Positions 16,575-24,900 of a stretch of DNA of 40,223 nt are shown here, piece by piece; position 1 is the first letter of the stretch, and every line of letters starts with the position of its first letter. The translations under genes were made by a program, and so were the position numbers. The stretch is from contig JAGYID010000013.1 of NCBI GenBank assembly GCA_018606725.1, forward strand, positions 1 through 40,223, given 5' to 3'. The notes beneath the pieces were generated by a model. It ran no database searches. It was not told where the DNA came from and was given only the letters and a program-made list of their open reading frames with translations. This stretch comes from Acidobacteriota bacterium (GTDB lineage Bacteria > Acidobacteriota > Polarisedimenticolia > Gp22-AA2).

Positions 16575-18622
16575 GCGGCGGAATGCGCGTCGCGGCGGCG
16601 CTCCTCATCCTTCTGGCGCCGTTCGGGGAGGGAGGCCGATCGCCCGGAATTCTCCTGACGTTGCAGATCCTCGCGCTGCTGTTTGCCACCCCGGCCACGG
16701 CAGGGTGGCTGCGCTCCCGTCCGGGGCCGGACCACGCCGACGATGGACCGGTCCGCCTGGTCCGGTGGCTGACGGGGCTGTTTCTGCTGCTCGCCGCGGT
16801 TGCGGCGCTGTCGGCCGCCTACCCGTTCGCCGCCGGGCTGGCGCTGCTCGATCTCGGCTGCGCCGCCGCCCTGTTCCTGGCGGCGCTCGCCGCGCCGGTG
16901 ACCGGCTCCGATCTGGCGTGGCTGCGCGGCGCCACCGTGCTGTCGACCACGCTGCAGGCGCTCCTGACGATCGAGCGCTGGGCCGGATACGGCGCGAAGG
17001 AGGCCGGCCACGGCTTCCTCAATCCGAATCACCTGGCGGCGTTTCTCGCGCTCGGGACCCTGCTGTGCGCGGCGGCGGCGGCGGAATCATGGCGCGCCGT
17101 GGGCGGCCGCCGGCGCGCGGCGCTCGCCGGCGCCGGCGCCCTCTTGCACATCGCGGCCGCCGTGCCGCTGGCATCGCGCGGCGGCTTTCTGGGGCTTGGC
17201 GCCGGCCTGCTGGCGCTTGCGGCGGCGCGCTGGGGCCGGTGGGACGGCAGGACGCGGCGGCTGGCGGCGGCCGGGGGCATCCTGCTCGCGGTCCTGGCGG
17301 CGGTGGTCCTGACCCTGCGCTTCGAGCGGGGCTGGGACCCGCACGCCTTCCGGCGGCTGTCGATCTGGCGGGCCTCGCTCTCCATGCTGTCCGAGCGCCC
17401 GCTGCTCGGCTTCGGGCCGGGGATGTTTCGCCACGAGGCGCCGCGCTACAACTTCCCGCTCGAGGGGCCGATCCGCTTCGAGCGCCAGTTCGCCTCGGCG
17501 CATGATGCCCTGCTCACCACCGCCGTCGAGACCGGGCTGCCGGCGGCCCTCGCCATCGGCGCAGCCTTCGCCCTGACGGTCTGCATCCTGATGCCCGGCG
17601 CCGGGCCGCATCGCGGCGTGCGGCAGTCGTTCGGCGCGGTGCTCCTGGCGCTCGGGACGCAGGCTCTGGTCGACGACCTGCAGGAGAGGCCGGCGCTGAT
17701 CTTCATCGCCGCCCTGCTCGCCGGCGGCGGCTGCGCGGCCCTGCGCCGGCGGCTGGCCGCGGCGGAGGCGCCGGGCCGGTGGCGCGCCGCGGCGGCGTTC
17801 GCGGCAGCCGGCTGCCTGTTCTGGGGCGCCATGCTGATGCCGTACCTGGCGCATCGCGACGCGCTGGCGGCGCGGCAGGCGGGACCGGCCGGCCTGTCGC
17901 TGATGCGACGGGCGGCGCGCCGCGACCCGCTGCAACCCGAGTACCGTCACGACCTGGCGATGGCGGCGATCAATTCCGGCCCGCCCGACCCGGACCGCTA
18001 CGCCGAGGCGATGAATGACCTGCTTGAGGCGCGCCGGCTGAAGCCGATCGATGCGCGCTTCGCGCTCCTGCTTGGCCGGGTGGAGACGCGTGCCGGCGGG
18101 ACCCTGTTCGCCGATCGCGGCGCGGCGCAGCGGGCGATCGGGTTCTACCGCGAGGCGGTGCGGCTGGCGCCGCTCGATTGCCGGCTGCGTCTCGAGCTGG
18201 CTCGGGCCTTGATCGGGCTCGGCCGCCTGCCGGAGGCGCTCGAGTCGATCCGGGAGGCGGTGCGGCTGGAGCCCTCGTTCCTGCGCGCCGGTCTCGAGGA
18301 GACGGCGCTGCTGCTGGCGCTCGGGCGCGTCGCTGAAGCGCGTCAGGCGCTGGCGCGCGGCGCGGCGCGGCGCGCCGCGCTGGCCGGCTTCAGGCCGGAA
18401 ACCGCCTACGCCCGCGAGCTCGTCGCCGACGCCCCCGACCTGCGGGGCCGCCTCGAGACGGCGCTGTCAGGCGGCCGGCCGGGCGTCGCCCCGCCGCCGG
18501 CGCAGGGCGGCGGCGAACAGGGTGCGCTCGCGCCAGAGCCGCAGCAGGACGCCGGGCGAAGCCAGGGCGAGCAGGATGGCGGTGAGCAGATCGCGCCCGA
18601 GGATGAACGGCAGATCCCGTAG
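16571..18622 (+). CDS. O-antigen-ligase-family membrane protein with TPR domain (2)
   Basis: A 683-residue protein starting at GTG 16571 in a GTGA overlap with the first ligase; ATG 16583 is the alternative. About ten membrane segments are followed by a loop with MLSERPLLGFGPGMF and, further on, SAHDALLTTAVETG. This is the same layout as its neighbour, so the two look like diverged tandem copies. Residues about 450-635 form TPR-like repeats (RLAPLDCRLRLELARALIGLGRLPEALESIREA). The last 50 residues are Gln/Gly/Glu/Pro-rich low complexity and are read from DNA that is antisense to the 3' end of the convergent glycosyltransferase (18467-18622). That tail may be read-through gained after loss of an older stop. 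Confidence 0.78.
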   Translation: MSGGMRVAAALLILLAPFGEGGRSPGILLTLQILALLFATPATAGWLRSRPGPDHADDGPVRLVRWLTGLFLLLAAVAALSAAYPFAAGLALLDLGCAAALFLAALAAPVTGSDLAWLRGATVLSTTLQALLTIERWAGYGAKEAGHGFLNPNHLAAFLALGTLLCAAAAAESWRAVGGRRRAALAGAGALLHIAAAVPLASRGGFLGLGAGLLALAAARWGRWDGRTRRLAAAGGILLAVLAAVVLTLRFERGWDPHAFRRLSIWRASLSMLSERPLLGFGPGMFRHEAPRYNFPLEGPIRFERQFASAHDALLTTAVETGLPAALAIGAAFALTVCILMPGAGPHRGVRQSFGAVLLALGTQALVDDLQERPALIFIAALLAGGGCAALRRRLAAAEAPGRWRAAAAFAAAGCLFWGAMLMPYLAHRDALAARQAGPAGLSLMRRAARRDPLQPEYRHDLAMAAINSGPPDPDRYAEAMNDLLEARRLKPIDARFALLLGRVETRAGGTLFADRGAAQRAIGFYREAVRLAPLDCRLRLELARALIGLGRLPEALESIREAVRLEPSFLRAGLEETALLLALGRVAEARQALARGAARRAALAGFRPETAYARELVADAPDLRGRLETALSGGRPGVAPPPAQGGGEQGALAPEPQQDAGRSQGEQDGGEQIAPEDERQIP

Positions 18623-19423
18623 ATAATCTCCCGGCGTGTCGTTGCGCAGGATCGTCAGGTAACGGTTCTTGACGATGTGGAAGCGGATGTCGGCCGGGCG
18701 TCCGAGGAGCGCCGCGACCCGGCGCAGCAGCGTCCCGCCCGAGGCGCTGCCGCCGCGCGCGTGATAGCCGACTGCCCGGTGCCGGTACGCGGCCGTCCAG
18801 CCGGCCCGGCGGGCCCTCCACGCCAGGTCGAGATCCTCGTAGAAGGCGAAGAACGATTCGTCGAAGGCGCCGCCGCCGGCCAGCGCCGTGGCGTCGAGCA
18901 TGGCGCGGCGGTACAGGGCGGCGGCGCCGCAGGCCCCGAACACGTCGGCGTCGCGGTCGTACTGGCCCCGATCGCGCCGGCCGTAACCGCGATCCTTCGG
19001 CTGCCGCGAGCGAGCCAGGTCCTGGCCGCAGGAATCGAGGACGAGGCCGTCGAAGCGCAGCAGCTTGCCGGCGGCGATCCCCAGGCGCGCATCGTCGTCG
19101 AAGGCGGGCAGCAGCTCCTCGAGAAACGCTTCCGTGAGCCGGGTGTCCGGATTGAGCACCAGGACGAACGGGCTCCGGGTGCGGGCGATGCCGATGTTGT
19201 TGGCGCGGCAGAAGCCGAGATTGGCGCCGCACTCGACCATCTCGGCCTCCGGGAAGTCGCGGCGCACCAGCGCCGGGGTACCGTCGCCCGAGCCGTTGTC
19301 GACCACGATGATCTCGGCTGGACGGCGACGCAGCCCGCGCAGACTGCCGAGACAGCCGCCGATGTACCGCGCCGAGTTCCAGGTGACGACGACCACCGCC
19401 ACCGGAGCGCGCGCCTCGCTCAC
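18467..19423 (-). CDS. Family 2 glycosyltransferase (rhamnosyltransferase-like)
   Basis: A 318-residue GT-A enzyme. It begins VAVVVVTWNSARYIGGCLGSL, has the nucleotide-binding VVDNGSGDGT stretch, NLGFCRANNIGI, and the metal-binding LNPDTRL (DxD-like). A later FFAFYEDLDLAWRARRAGW holds the catalytic ED pair. This is the wbbL/rhamnosyltransferase subgroup that adds deoxysugars to polysaccharide. A C-terminal hydrophobic stretch may attach it to the membrane. It is the last gene of the eight-gene minus-strand operon; the ATG overlaps the preceding stop (ATGA). Its final 156 bases overlap the converging O-antigen-ligase-like gene on the other strand. Confidence 0.85.
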   Translation of the reverse strand: MSEARAPVAVVVVTWNSARYIGGCLGSLRGLRRRPAEIIVVDNGSGDGTPALVRRDFPEAEMVECGANLGFCRANNIGIARTRSPFVLVLNPDTRLTEAFLEELLPAFDDDARLGIAAGKLLRFDGLVLDSCGQDLARSRQPKDRGYGRRDRGQYDRDADVFGACGAAALYRRAMLDATALAGGGAFDESFFAFYEDLDLAWRARRAGWTAAYRHRAVGYHARGGSASGGTLLRRVAALLGRPADIRFHIVKNRYLTILRNDTPGDYLRDLPFILGRDLLTAILLALASPGVLLRLWRERTLFAAALRRRRGDARPAA

Positions 19424-20589
19424 CGAGCGACCTCGCAGAGCATGCGCTCGACGCGCTCGACGTGGCGGTCGATCGAGAAGGCGTCGCGGGCCCGCCTCGC
19501 GCCGGCCTCGCCGAGGGCGCGGCGGAGCGCCGGGTCGCGGCCGAGGCGCACGATCTGCGCCGCGAGTCCCGGCACGTCGGCGACCTCCGCGAGCGCGCCG
19601 GTCACGCCGTCACCGACCATCTCCGGCGTGCCGCCGGAGCGGAAGGCGGCGACCGGGCGGCGCGCCGCCATCGCCTCCAGGACGGTGCGGGGCAGCGGAT
19701 CGGGCGCCGTCGTCGTCAGGCAGACGATGTCGGCGGCTTCGACCAGTCGCCGGCCGTCCTCCTGGGGCGGAAGCCAGTGGAGGCGGGCGGCGAGCGGCGA
19801 CCCGTCGACGGCGCGCCTCAACCGTTCGACGTAGCCGCGCCGCCCGCGCCCGGCGATCGCGAAACGCAGATCCGCCTGCGAGCGCAGGGCGATCGCCGCC
19901 GCCTGCAGGAACAGGTCGACCCCCTTGTGCGGCAGAATCTGCCCGAACAGACCGACCATGCAGCCGTCCGCCGGCAGGCCGAGCGCGCGCCGGGCAGCCG
20001 CCGCGTCCGGTGGCTCGTCCGGCACCGCCACGCCGTTCGGGATCACCTCGCACCGGTCGCCGAGCCCCTCCTCGCGCAGCCAGGCGGCGGTGGCCTCGCT
20101 GACGGCGGCGATGCGGCGGGCATCGCGGCGGAGGCGCGCCGCGAACAGGCGGCGGCGGCCGCCCGGCGGCATGATCTCGCGGATGAACCAGGCGACCGGA
20201 CGGCCGGCGGCCCGGGCCGCGGCGGCGCCGCCGAGGTGCGGCAGGCAGTTGACCAGGACGGCGTCGGGCCGCAGCTCCAGGAGCCTGGCGCGCAGCCGGC
20301 GGGCGCCCGGGTCGGGCAGGGAAAACCGCAGCCACTTGAGGGCCGTCACGGCGGGGCCGACCGGTTCGTACGATGTCAGCCACAGCACCCGGCAGGGGAT
20401 CACGTGCACCGTCGCGCCGGCGGCCCGCAGTCGCGGCGTCAGGGACCAGGCGCCGGGGACCACGACGTGCACCTCGTGGCCGCGCCGCCGCAGACCCTCG
20501 GCCAGGATCGCCAGGCTGAACTCGGCGCCGGTCGGGGCCGAGCGCGACGCCAGGTGCGACAGCAGCGCCACCGACAGCCGGGTCGTCAT
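19420..20589 (-). CDS. Family 4 glycosyltransferase (GT-B)
   Basis: A 389-residue GT-B enzyme with an N-terminal domain (GAEFSLAILAEGLRRRGHEV) and a C-terminal GT1/GT4 domain. The latter shows VIPNGVAVP, GLFGQILPHKGVDLFLQA and a PLPRTVLEAMAARRPVAAF motif. In the EX7E motif the first Glu appears to be replaced by Asp or Pro, a mild deviation. The start at ATG 20589 gives an ATGA overlap with asnB; a reading from 20631 would extend 14 residues into asnB. It probably transfers a sugar to a lipid-linked oligosaccharide on the cytoplasmic side. Donor unknown. Confidence 0.87.
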   Translation of the reverse strand: MTTRLSVALLSHLASRSAPTGAEFSLAILAEGLRRRGHEVHVVVPGAWSLTPRLRAAGATVHVIPCRVLWLTSYEPVGPAVTALKWLRFSLPDPGARRLRARLLELRPDAVLVNCLPHLGGAAAARAAGRPVAWFIREIMPPGGRRRLFAARLRRDARRIAAVSEATAAWLREEGLGDRCEVIPNGVAVPDEPPDAAAARRALGLPADGCMVGLFGQILPHKGVDLFLQAAAIALRSQADLRFAIAGRGRRGYVERLRRAVDGSPLAARLHWLPPQEDGRRLVEAADIVCLTTTAPDPLPRTVLEAMAARRPVAAFRSGGTPEMVGDGVTGALAEVADVPGLAAQIVRLGRDPALRRALGEAGARRARDAFSIDRHVERVERMLCEVAR

Positions 20590-22463
20590 CGCGGCGCCGC
20601 CGGGGCGCGGTCGAGGACCCGCTGCTGCCACGCCTCGAGGCTGAGGAGGAGCCAGAGCGTCGCGCCGTGATCGCGCTCGCCCGACAGGTGCTCCTGCACG
20701 AGCGCCCCGACCGCCTGCGGGCGGAACAGACCCCGGCGCCGGACCGCCGACTCGGCGAGATGATCGAGCAGGGCGTCGCGCAGGGGGCCGCGCAGCCAGC
20801 GCCCGATCGGGACGTCGAAGCCCTGTTTGCGCCGCCGGCCGATCTCCGGCCCCAGCAGCGTGGCGGCGAAGCGTCGCAGCGCCCGCTTGTCGCGCCGCAG
20901 GCTCGTCTTGAGGCGGCCGGGCAGGGTGATGAGCAGATTGACGACGTCGTCATCGAGGTAGGGGACCCGCACCTCGAGCGAGTGCGCCATGCTCATCCGG
21001 TCGACCTTCGGCAGCAGGTCGCCGGCCAGGAACAGGCGGCGGTCGGCCTCGAGGCGGGCGCGGAATTTGTCGGTCGTGGCGCTGCGCGTGAAGGCCTCCG
21101 CCTCGATCGCGAGCAGCTCCAGGAGCGCCTCCTCGTCGGCGCACGGCGTGGCCGCCAGGGATGCGATCGCGTCGGCGGAGAGGATGCGCGACCAGTCCAG
21201 GTAGCGCCGCAGCCCGGCGGGCATCTTCAAGCGGAGCGCCAGGGCGGGGGAGACCCGCTTCCCGGAAGCGCGCAGCAGAACCGGCAGCAGGTTGCGGCCC
21301 ATCGCTCCGAACCGATCGAGGGCGCTGTCGTAGGCCTGGCGCGGGTAGCCGCCGAACACTTCATCGGCGCCTTCGCCCGACAGCGCCACCGTGACCCGCT
21401 CGCGCGCCAGCCGCGAGATGTACCAGGTGGGAATGGCGGTCGCGTCGCCGAACGGCGCGTCGAGGCGGGACAGGATCGCCTCCAGATCGGACGCGACCCG
21501 CCACGGGTCCATGACGATCTCGCTGTGCTCCGTCCCCAGGGTCGTGGAGACTCGTCGTGCGGCGGGCAGCTCGTTGGCGACATCGTCCGCGTCGAAACCG
21601 ACCGAGAAGGTCCGCAGCGGCCCCTCGCCCGCTTCGCGTACGAGCGCGGTCAGCGTGCTGGAATCGACGCCGCCGCTCAGGAACACCCCGACCGGCACGT
21701 CGGCCACGAGCTGACGGCGCACGGCGGCGCGCAGCGCCGCGGCGATGCGCACCTCGATCTCGGCCGGGGACCCCGGCGCGGGGTCCTGCTCAGGCGGATC
21801 CCAATAGCGCGTCAGCCGCTCCCCGCCGGGGCCGATCTCCAGCATCATCGCCGGCGGCACCGACGCGACGCCGGCGAGGATCGACCCGGTCGGGGAGATG
21901 TACTTGTACGCCAGGTAATGACGCAGCTCGACGGGGTCGAGCATCCTGCGCTCCGGATACCCGCCGGCGAGCAGCGCCCCGGCCTCCGACGCGAAGGCGA
22001 GACCGTCGGCCTGACGGCAGACGAACAATGGCTTGATGCCGAAGCGATCGCGCGCCAGGTAGAGCGTGCGGGCGGGGCGATCCCAGATGGCCAGCGCGAA
22101 CATGCCGCGCAGCCGCTTCAGGCAGGCGATGCCCTCCTCGGCGTAAAGACGCAGCACCACCTCGACGTCGCCCGTGCTGCGGAACGTCTGGCGGCGCTCG
22201 AGGTCGCGGCGCAACTCGCGGAAGTTGTAGATCTCGCCGTTGAGGACGATGACGGCGCGGTCATCTTCGAGCCGGATCGGCTGGGCGCCGGTCTTGAGGT
22301 CGATGACCGCCAGACGGCGGAACCCGAAGCCGACGCTGTCATCCGAGTAAAATCCGCGGTCGTCGGGGCCGCGGTGGACGAGCGCCGCGGTCATGCGCCG
22401 CACCCGCTCATCGCGGACGCCCGTGTCTCCGTTGCGTGCGAGGATGCCGGCGATGCCGCACAT
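20586..22463 (-). CDS. asnB: Asparagine synthetase, glutamine-hydrolysing (AsnB type)
   Basis: A 625-residue two-domain enzyme. Cys2 of MCGIAGIL is the glutaminase nucleophile once Met is removed; HRGPDD and LNGEIYNF line that site. The synthetase domain has the ATP pyrophosphatase loop LSGGVDSS (262-269), and further SGEGADEVFGGY and KVDRMSMAHSLEVRVPYLD. It converts aspartate plus glutamine to asparagine. Copies inside polysaccharide operons often act on surface-glycan or exosortase-linked substrates instead. No exosortase was found here. It is 14 bases downstream of a GT2 gene and overlaps the following GT4, so it is co-expressed with glycan synthesis. A role in amidating a uronic acid is possible (inference). 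Confidence 0.92.
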   Translation of the reverse strand: MCGIAGILARNGDTGVRDERVRRMTAALVHRGPDDRGFYSDDSVGFGFRRLAVIDLKTGAQPIRLEDDRAVIVLNGEIYNFRELRRDLERRQTFRSTGDVEVVLRLYAEEGIACLKRLRGMFALAIWDRPARTLYLARDRFGIKPLFVCRQADGLAFASEAGALLAGGYPERRMLDPVELRHYLAYKYISPTGSILAGVASVPPAMMLEIGPGGERLTRYWDPPEQDPAPGSPAEIEVRIAAALRAAVRRQLVADVPVGVFLSGGVDSSTLTALVREAGEGPLRTFSVGFDADDVANELPAARRVSTTLGTEHSEIVMDPWRVASDLEAILSRLDAPFGDATAIPTWYISRLARERVTVALSGEGADEVFGGYPRQAYDSALDRFGAMGRNLLPVLLRASGKRVSPALALRLKMPAGLRRYLDWSRILSADAIASLAATPCADEEALLELLAIEAEAFTRSATTDKFRARLEADRRLFLAGDLLPKVDRMSMAHSLEVRVPYLDDDVVNLLITLPGRLKTSLRRDKRALRRFAATLLGPEIGRRRKQGFDVPIGRWLRGPLRDALLDHLAESAVRRRGLFRPQAVGALVQEHLSGERDHGATLWLLLSLEAWQQRVLDRAPAAPR

Positions 22464-22477
22464 GCCGAGAGTCTAAT

Positions 22478-23599
22478 CTAGGAGCCTGGGTGGGCGCGCG
22501 CAATCCCCCCGCCCGCCGGTCCCGTCCCGCCGCCGCGCCCCAAGGGGTGCACGAAGGCGCGCGCGACGTTGGCGAGGAACGCCGGCCGCGCGCAGCAGGC
22601 GAAGACGAACCGGGCGGCGGCGCGGGCGGGTCGGCCGCGGCGGACCTCCACCTTCCCGAGCAGCCACAGCCGTTCGGCGCGGGCGCGGCGGCGCGCGGCG
22701 CCGGACAGACGAAGCCCGGCGAGGGCGCGGGCGGCGCTCTCGGCCGCCGCCGCGAAACCGCAACGCAGCATCAGATCGCCGCGGAACACGAAGCCCGCCA
22801 CCACCGCCGCGTCGATCTCCTCCCCGGAGAGTCCGCCGTCGATCAGGAAGCGGCGATCGATGCGGGCCACTCCCTCGGCCGGGTCGGGTTGTCCGGCGCC
22901 GCGCGCCCGCGCCGCGCGCTGCGCCCCCAGCGTCGAGATCACCTGCTGCTCGACGTGCGCGAACGACACCTGCCCCGGATGCAACCGGAGATGGAGGACG
23001 GTCTCGGCCAGGTTGGCCAGGTCGGCACGCTCGGCGAGGCGCAGCCAGAGATCGTAGTCCTCGGCGTGCAGGAAGGCGGGCCGGTAGCCGCCGGCGGCCA
23101 GGACGGCGGCGCGCCGCATCAGCACCGTCGGGTGGACGAGGCAGGAGCCGCGCGGCAACGCCGCGCGGATCGCCTCGGGGGCGCACGGGTGGCGCAGCTC
23201 CAGCGGCAGCGGGCCCCGGTCGTCCATGTAACGGGCCGCGCCGCCGACGGCCGCCACGGCGGGATGGGACTCGAGAAAACGCACCTGGCGCTCGAGCCGG
23301 TCGGGCAGCGCCACATCGTCGGCGTCCATGCGGGCGATGAGCGCGCCCCGCGCCTCGGCGAGGCCGCGGTTGAGGGCCGCGATCAGGCCGCGATTGGACT
23401 GCTGCAGCAGCCGCAGGCGGGGATCGCCGCCGGCATGCTCCCGCACCGCGGCGGCGCTGCGGTCGGTCGAGCCGTCGTCGATCACCAGCAGCTCGCAGTC
23501 GGTGTAGGTCTGCGTCAGGACGCTCGCGATCGCCGCGCCGACGGTGCGCTCGGCGTCATGGACCGGCAGGAGGACGCTGACGGAGACGGCCGGGCTCAT
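22478..23599 (-). CDS. Family 2 glycosyltransferase
   Basis: A 373-residue GT-A enzyme starting VSVSVLLPVHDAERTVGAAI, with LLVIDDGSTD for nucleotide binding and IARMDADDVALPDRLERQ as the DxD metal site. HAEDYDLWLRLAERADLANL forms the acceptor/catalytic ED region. The C-terminal 110 residues are Arg/Ala-rich and have no recognisable domain. Operon position: between the CgeB-like transferase (51-base gap) and asnB (14-base gap). It likely adds one sugar of the repeat unit. Confidence 0.87.
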   Translation of the reverse strand: MSPAVSVSVLLPVHDAERTVGAAIASVLTQTYTDCELLVIDDGSTDRSAAAVREHAGGDPRLRLLQQSNRGLIAALNRGLAEARGALIARMDADDVALPDRLERQVRFLESHPAVAAVGGAARYMDDRGPLPLELRHPCAPEAIRAALPRGSCLVHPTVLMRRAAVLAAGGYRPAFLHAEDYDLWLRLAERADLANLAETVLHLRLHPGQVSFAHVEQQVISTLGAQRAARARGAGQPDPAEGVARIDRRFLIDGGLSGEEIDAAVVAGFVFRGDLMLRCGFAAAAESAARALAGLRLSGAARRRARAERLWLLGKVEVRRGRPARAAARFVFACCARPAFLANVARAFVHPLGRGGGTGPAGGGIARAHPGS

Positions 23600-23650
23600 C
23601 GCCGGCCGGCCCCTGCCGGCGCGACGCGGGGCTGCGGCCGGAGGCGCATC

Positions 23651-24886
23651 TCAGGCGACCTCGACGGTGGTGCCGGGACGCGGCGCCCCGGCGAGAAGCG
23701 TCGCCGCCGGCGGCGCCGGCAGGCCGACGGCCGTGAAGATGTCGGTGAAGCGGTGCACATAGGTGTGCTCGCGCAGCGTGCGATCCAGGCCGGCGCGGGC
23801 GATGGCGGCGCGCTCCGCCTCGGCATCGAGCCAGCGCCGGGCCGATTCCACGAGTCCGCGCAGGCCGCGGAACACGGCGATCTCCCTGCCATCCCGGTAG
23901 AACCTCTCCAGCTCCTCCGCCGGCTCGGTGAGCATGAAGCCGCCGCATCCCGGGACCTCGAAGTTCCGCCCCTTGACCTGGCTCGGCAGGGCGAAGACCG
24001 CGTCGAGATCGGCCGGCCCCCCGTCGCCTCCGGCCGGAGGGGCCGGGAACGTCGCCGGACCGGAGCGCGGCGGCGGGGCGGCGCCCGGCGGCGTCGATCC
24101 GGCCCGCGACAGCGCCGTCCTGAGGGAACGCTTCAGCCGGTGCCCGTAGGGGAGCGCGTCCAGGGCGCGGGCGGCGAGGCGGCGGGCCCGCGCCGCGGGG
24201 GGCGCCGGCGGCGCCGGTGCCGGCGCGCTCGATGTGTTCGACAGGTTCAGGTTGATCCGGCTCTGGTTGAACACCTCGATCATGCGCTCCTGCGACAGCC
24301 GGCCGGACTCCCATCCCTGCCCCCAGGCCTCGACGCGCAGTCCGGCGTCGCGCAGCGCGGCGATGATCCGGCGGCGGGCGCCGTGCGGCTGGCCGACGAA
24401 GGTGATGTCGTGCCGCAGCGGCAGGCTGAGCGGGCGGTACTGGAAGTGGTTGCAGGCGTACTGGCTCCGGATGACGCGCGGCACGCCGAGGGCGGCATAA
24501 CGCGGCAGCGCCGAGGCGCTGGTGGTCACGGACCAGTCGAAGTGGGGGGCGTAGTGTCGGGTCAGATCGTCGAAGCGCCACACATCGTCGCAAAACCAGC
24601 TGACCGTCGGCGTCCCCGCCGCCGAGACGCGGCGGACCGCCGCCGGGTCGATCTCGTCGCGGAACAGCACCGCGAACATCAGGTCGGGACGCTCGGCGCG
24701 CGCCACCTCGGACAGGCGGCGGTTCATGACACGCCGGCCGTGCGTCTCCAGGAGACCCATGAAATCGAAGTACAGGACATCGTGACCCATCGCCCTCAGG
24801 GAGTCGTAGAAATTGCAGTGCTCGAAGCTGAGGCCCTGCTCCCGCCGGCCGTAGTCGTATTTCATCGCGACGTAGAGAATGCGCAT
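23651..24886 (-). CDS. CgeB-like (GT-B) glycosyltransferase with a low-complexity insertion
   Basis: A 411-residue protein. The N-terminal half (MRILYVAMKYDYG, DLMFAVLF, VSWFCDDVWRF) and the C-terminal part (QVKGRNFEVPGCGGFMLTEP, then DGREIAVFRG) match the CgeB / Glyco_trans_1_2 group seen in spore-coat and polysaccharide loci. Between INLNLSNTSS and QVKGRNFEVPG (about residues 219-295) lies an Ala/Pro/Arg-rich insert. In relatives these two motifs are usually much closer. The reading frame stays open through the insert and the downstream motifs are intact, so the gene is probably functional. It lies 14 bases after the SDR gene in the deoxysugar operon. Confidence 0.8.
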   Translation of the reverse strand: MRILYVAMKYDYGRREQGLSFEHCNFYDSLRAMGHDVLYFDFMGLLETHGRRVMNRRLSEVARAERPDLMFAVLFRDEIDPAAVRRVSAAGTPTVSWFCDDVWRFDDLTRHYAPHFDWSVTTSASALPRYAALGVPRVIRSQYACNHFQYRPLSLPLRHDITFVGQPHGARRRIIAALRDAGLRVEAWGQGWESGRLSQERMIEVFNQSRINLNLSNTSSAPAPAPPAPPAARARRLAARALDALPYGHRLKRSLRTALSRAGSTPPGAAPPPRSGPATFPAPPAGGDGGPADLDAVFALPSQVKGRNFEVPGCGGFMLTEPAEELERFYRDGREIAVFRGLRGLVESARRWLDAEAERAAIARAGLDRTLREHTYVHRFTDIFTAVGLPAPPAATLLAGAPRPGTTVEVA

Positions 24887-24900
24887 GATCGGGGATCCCG

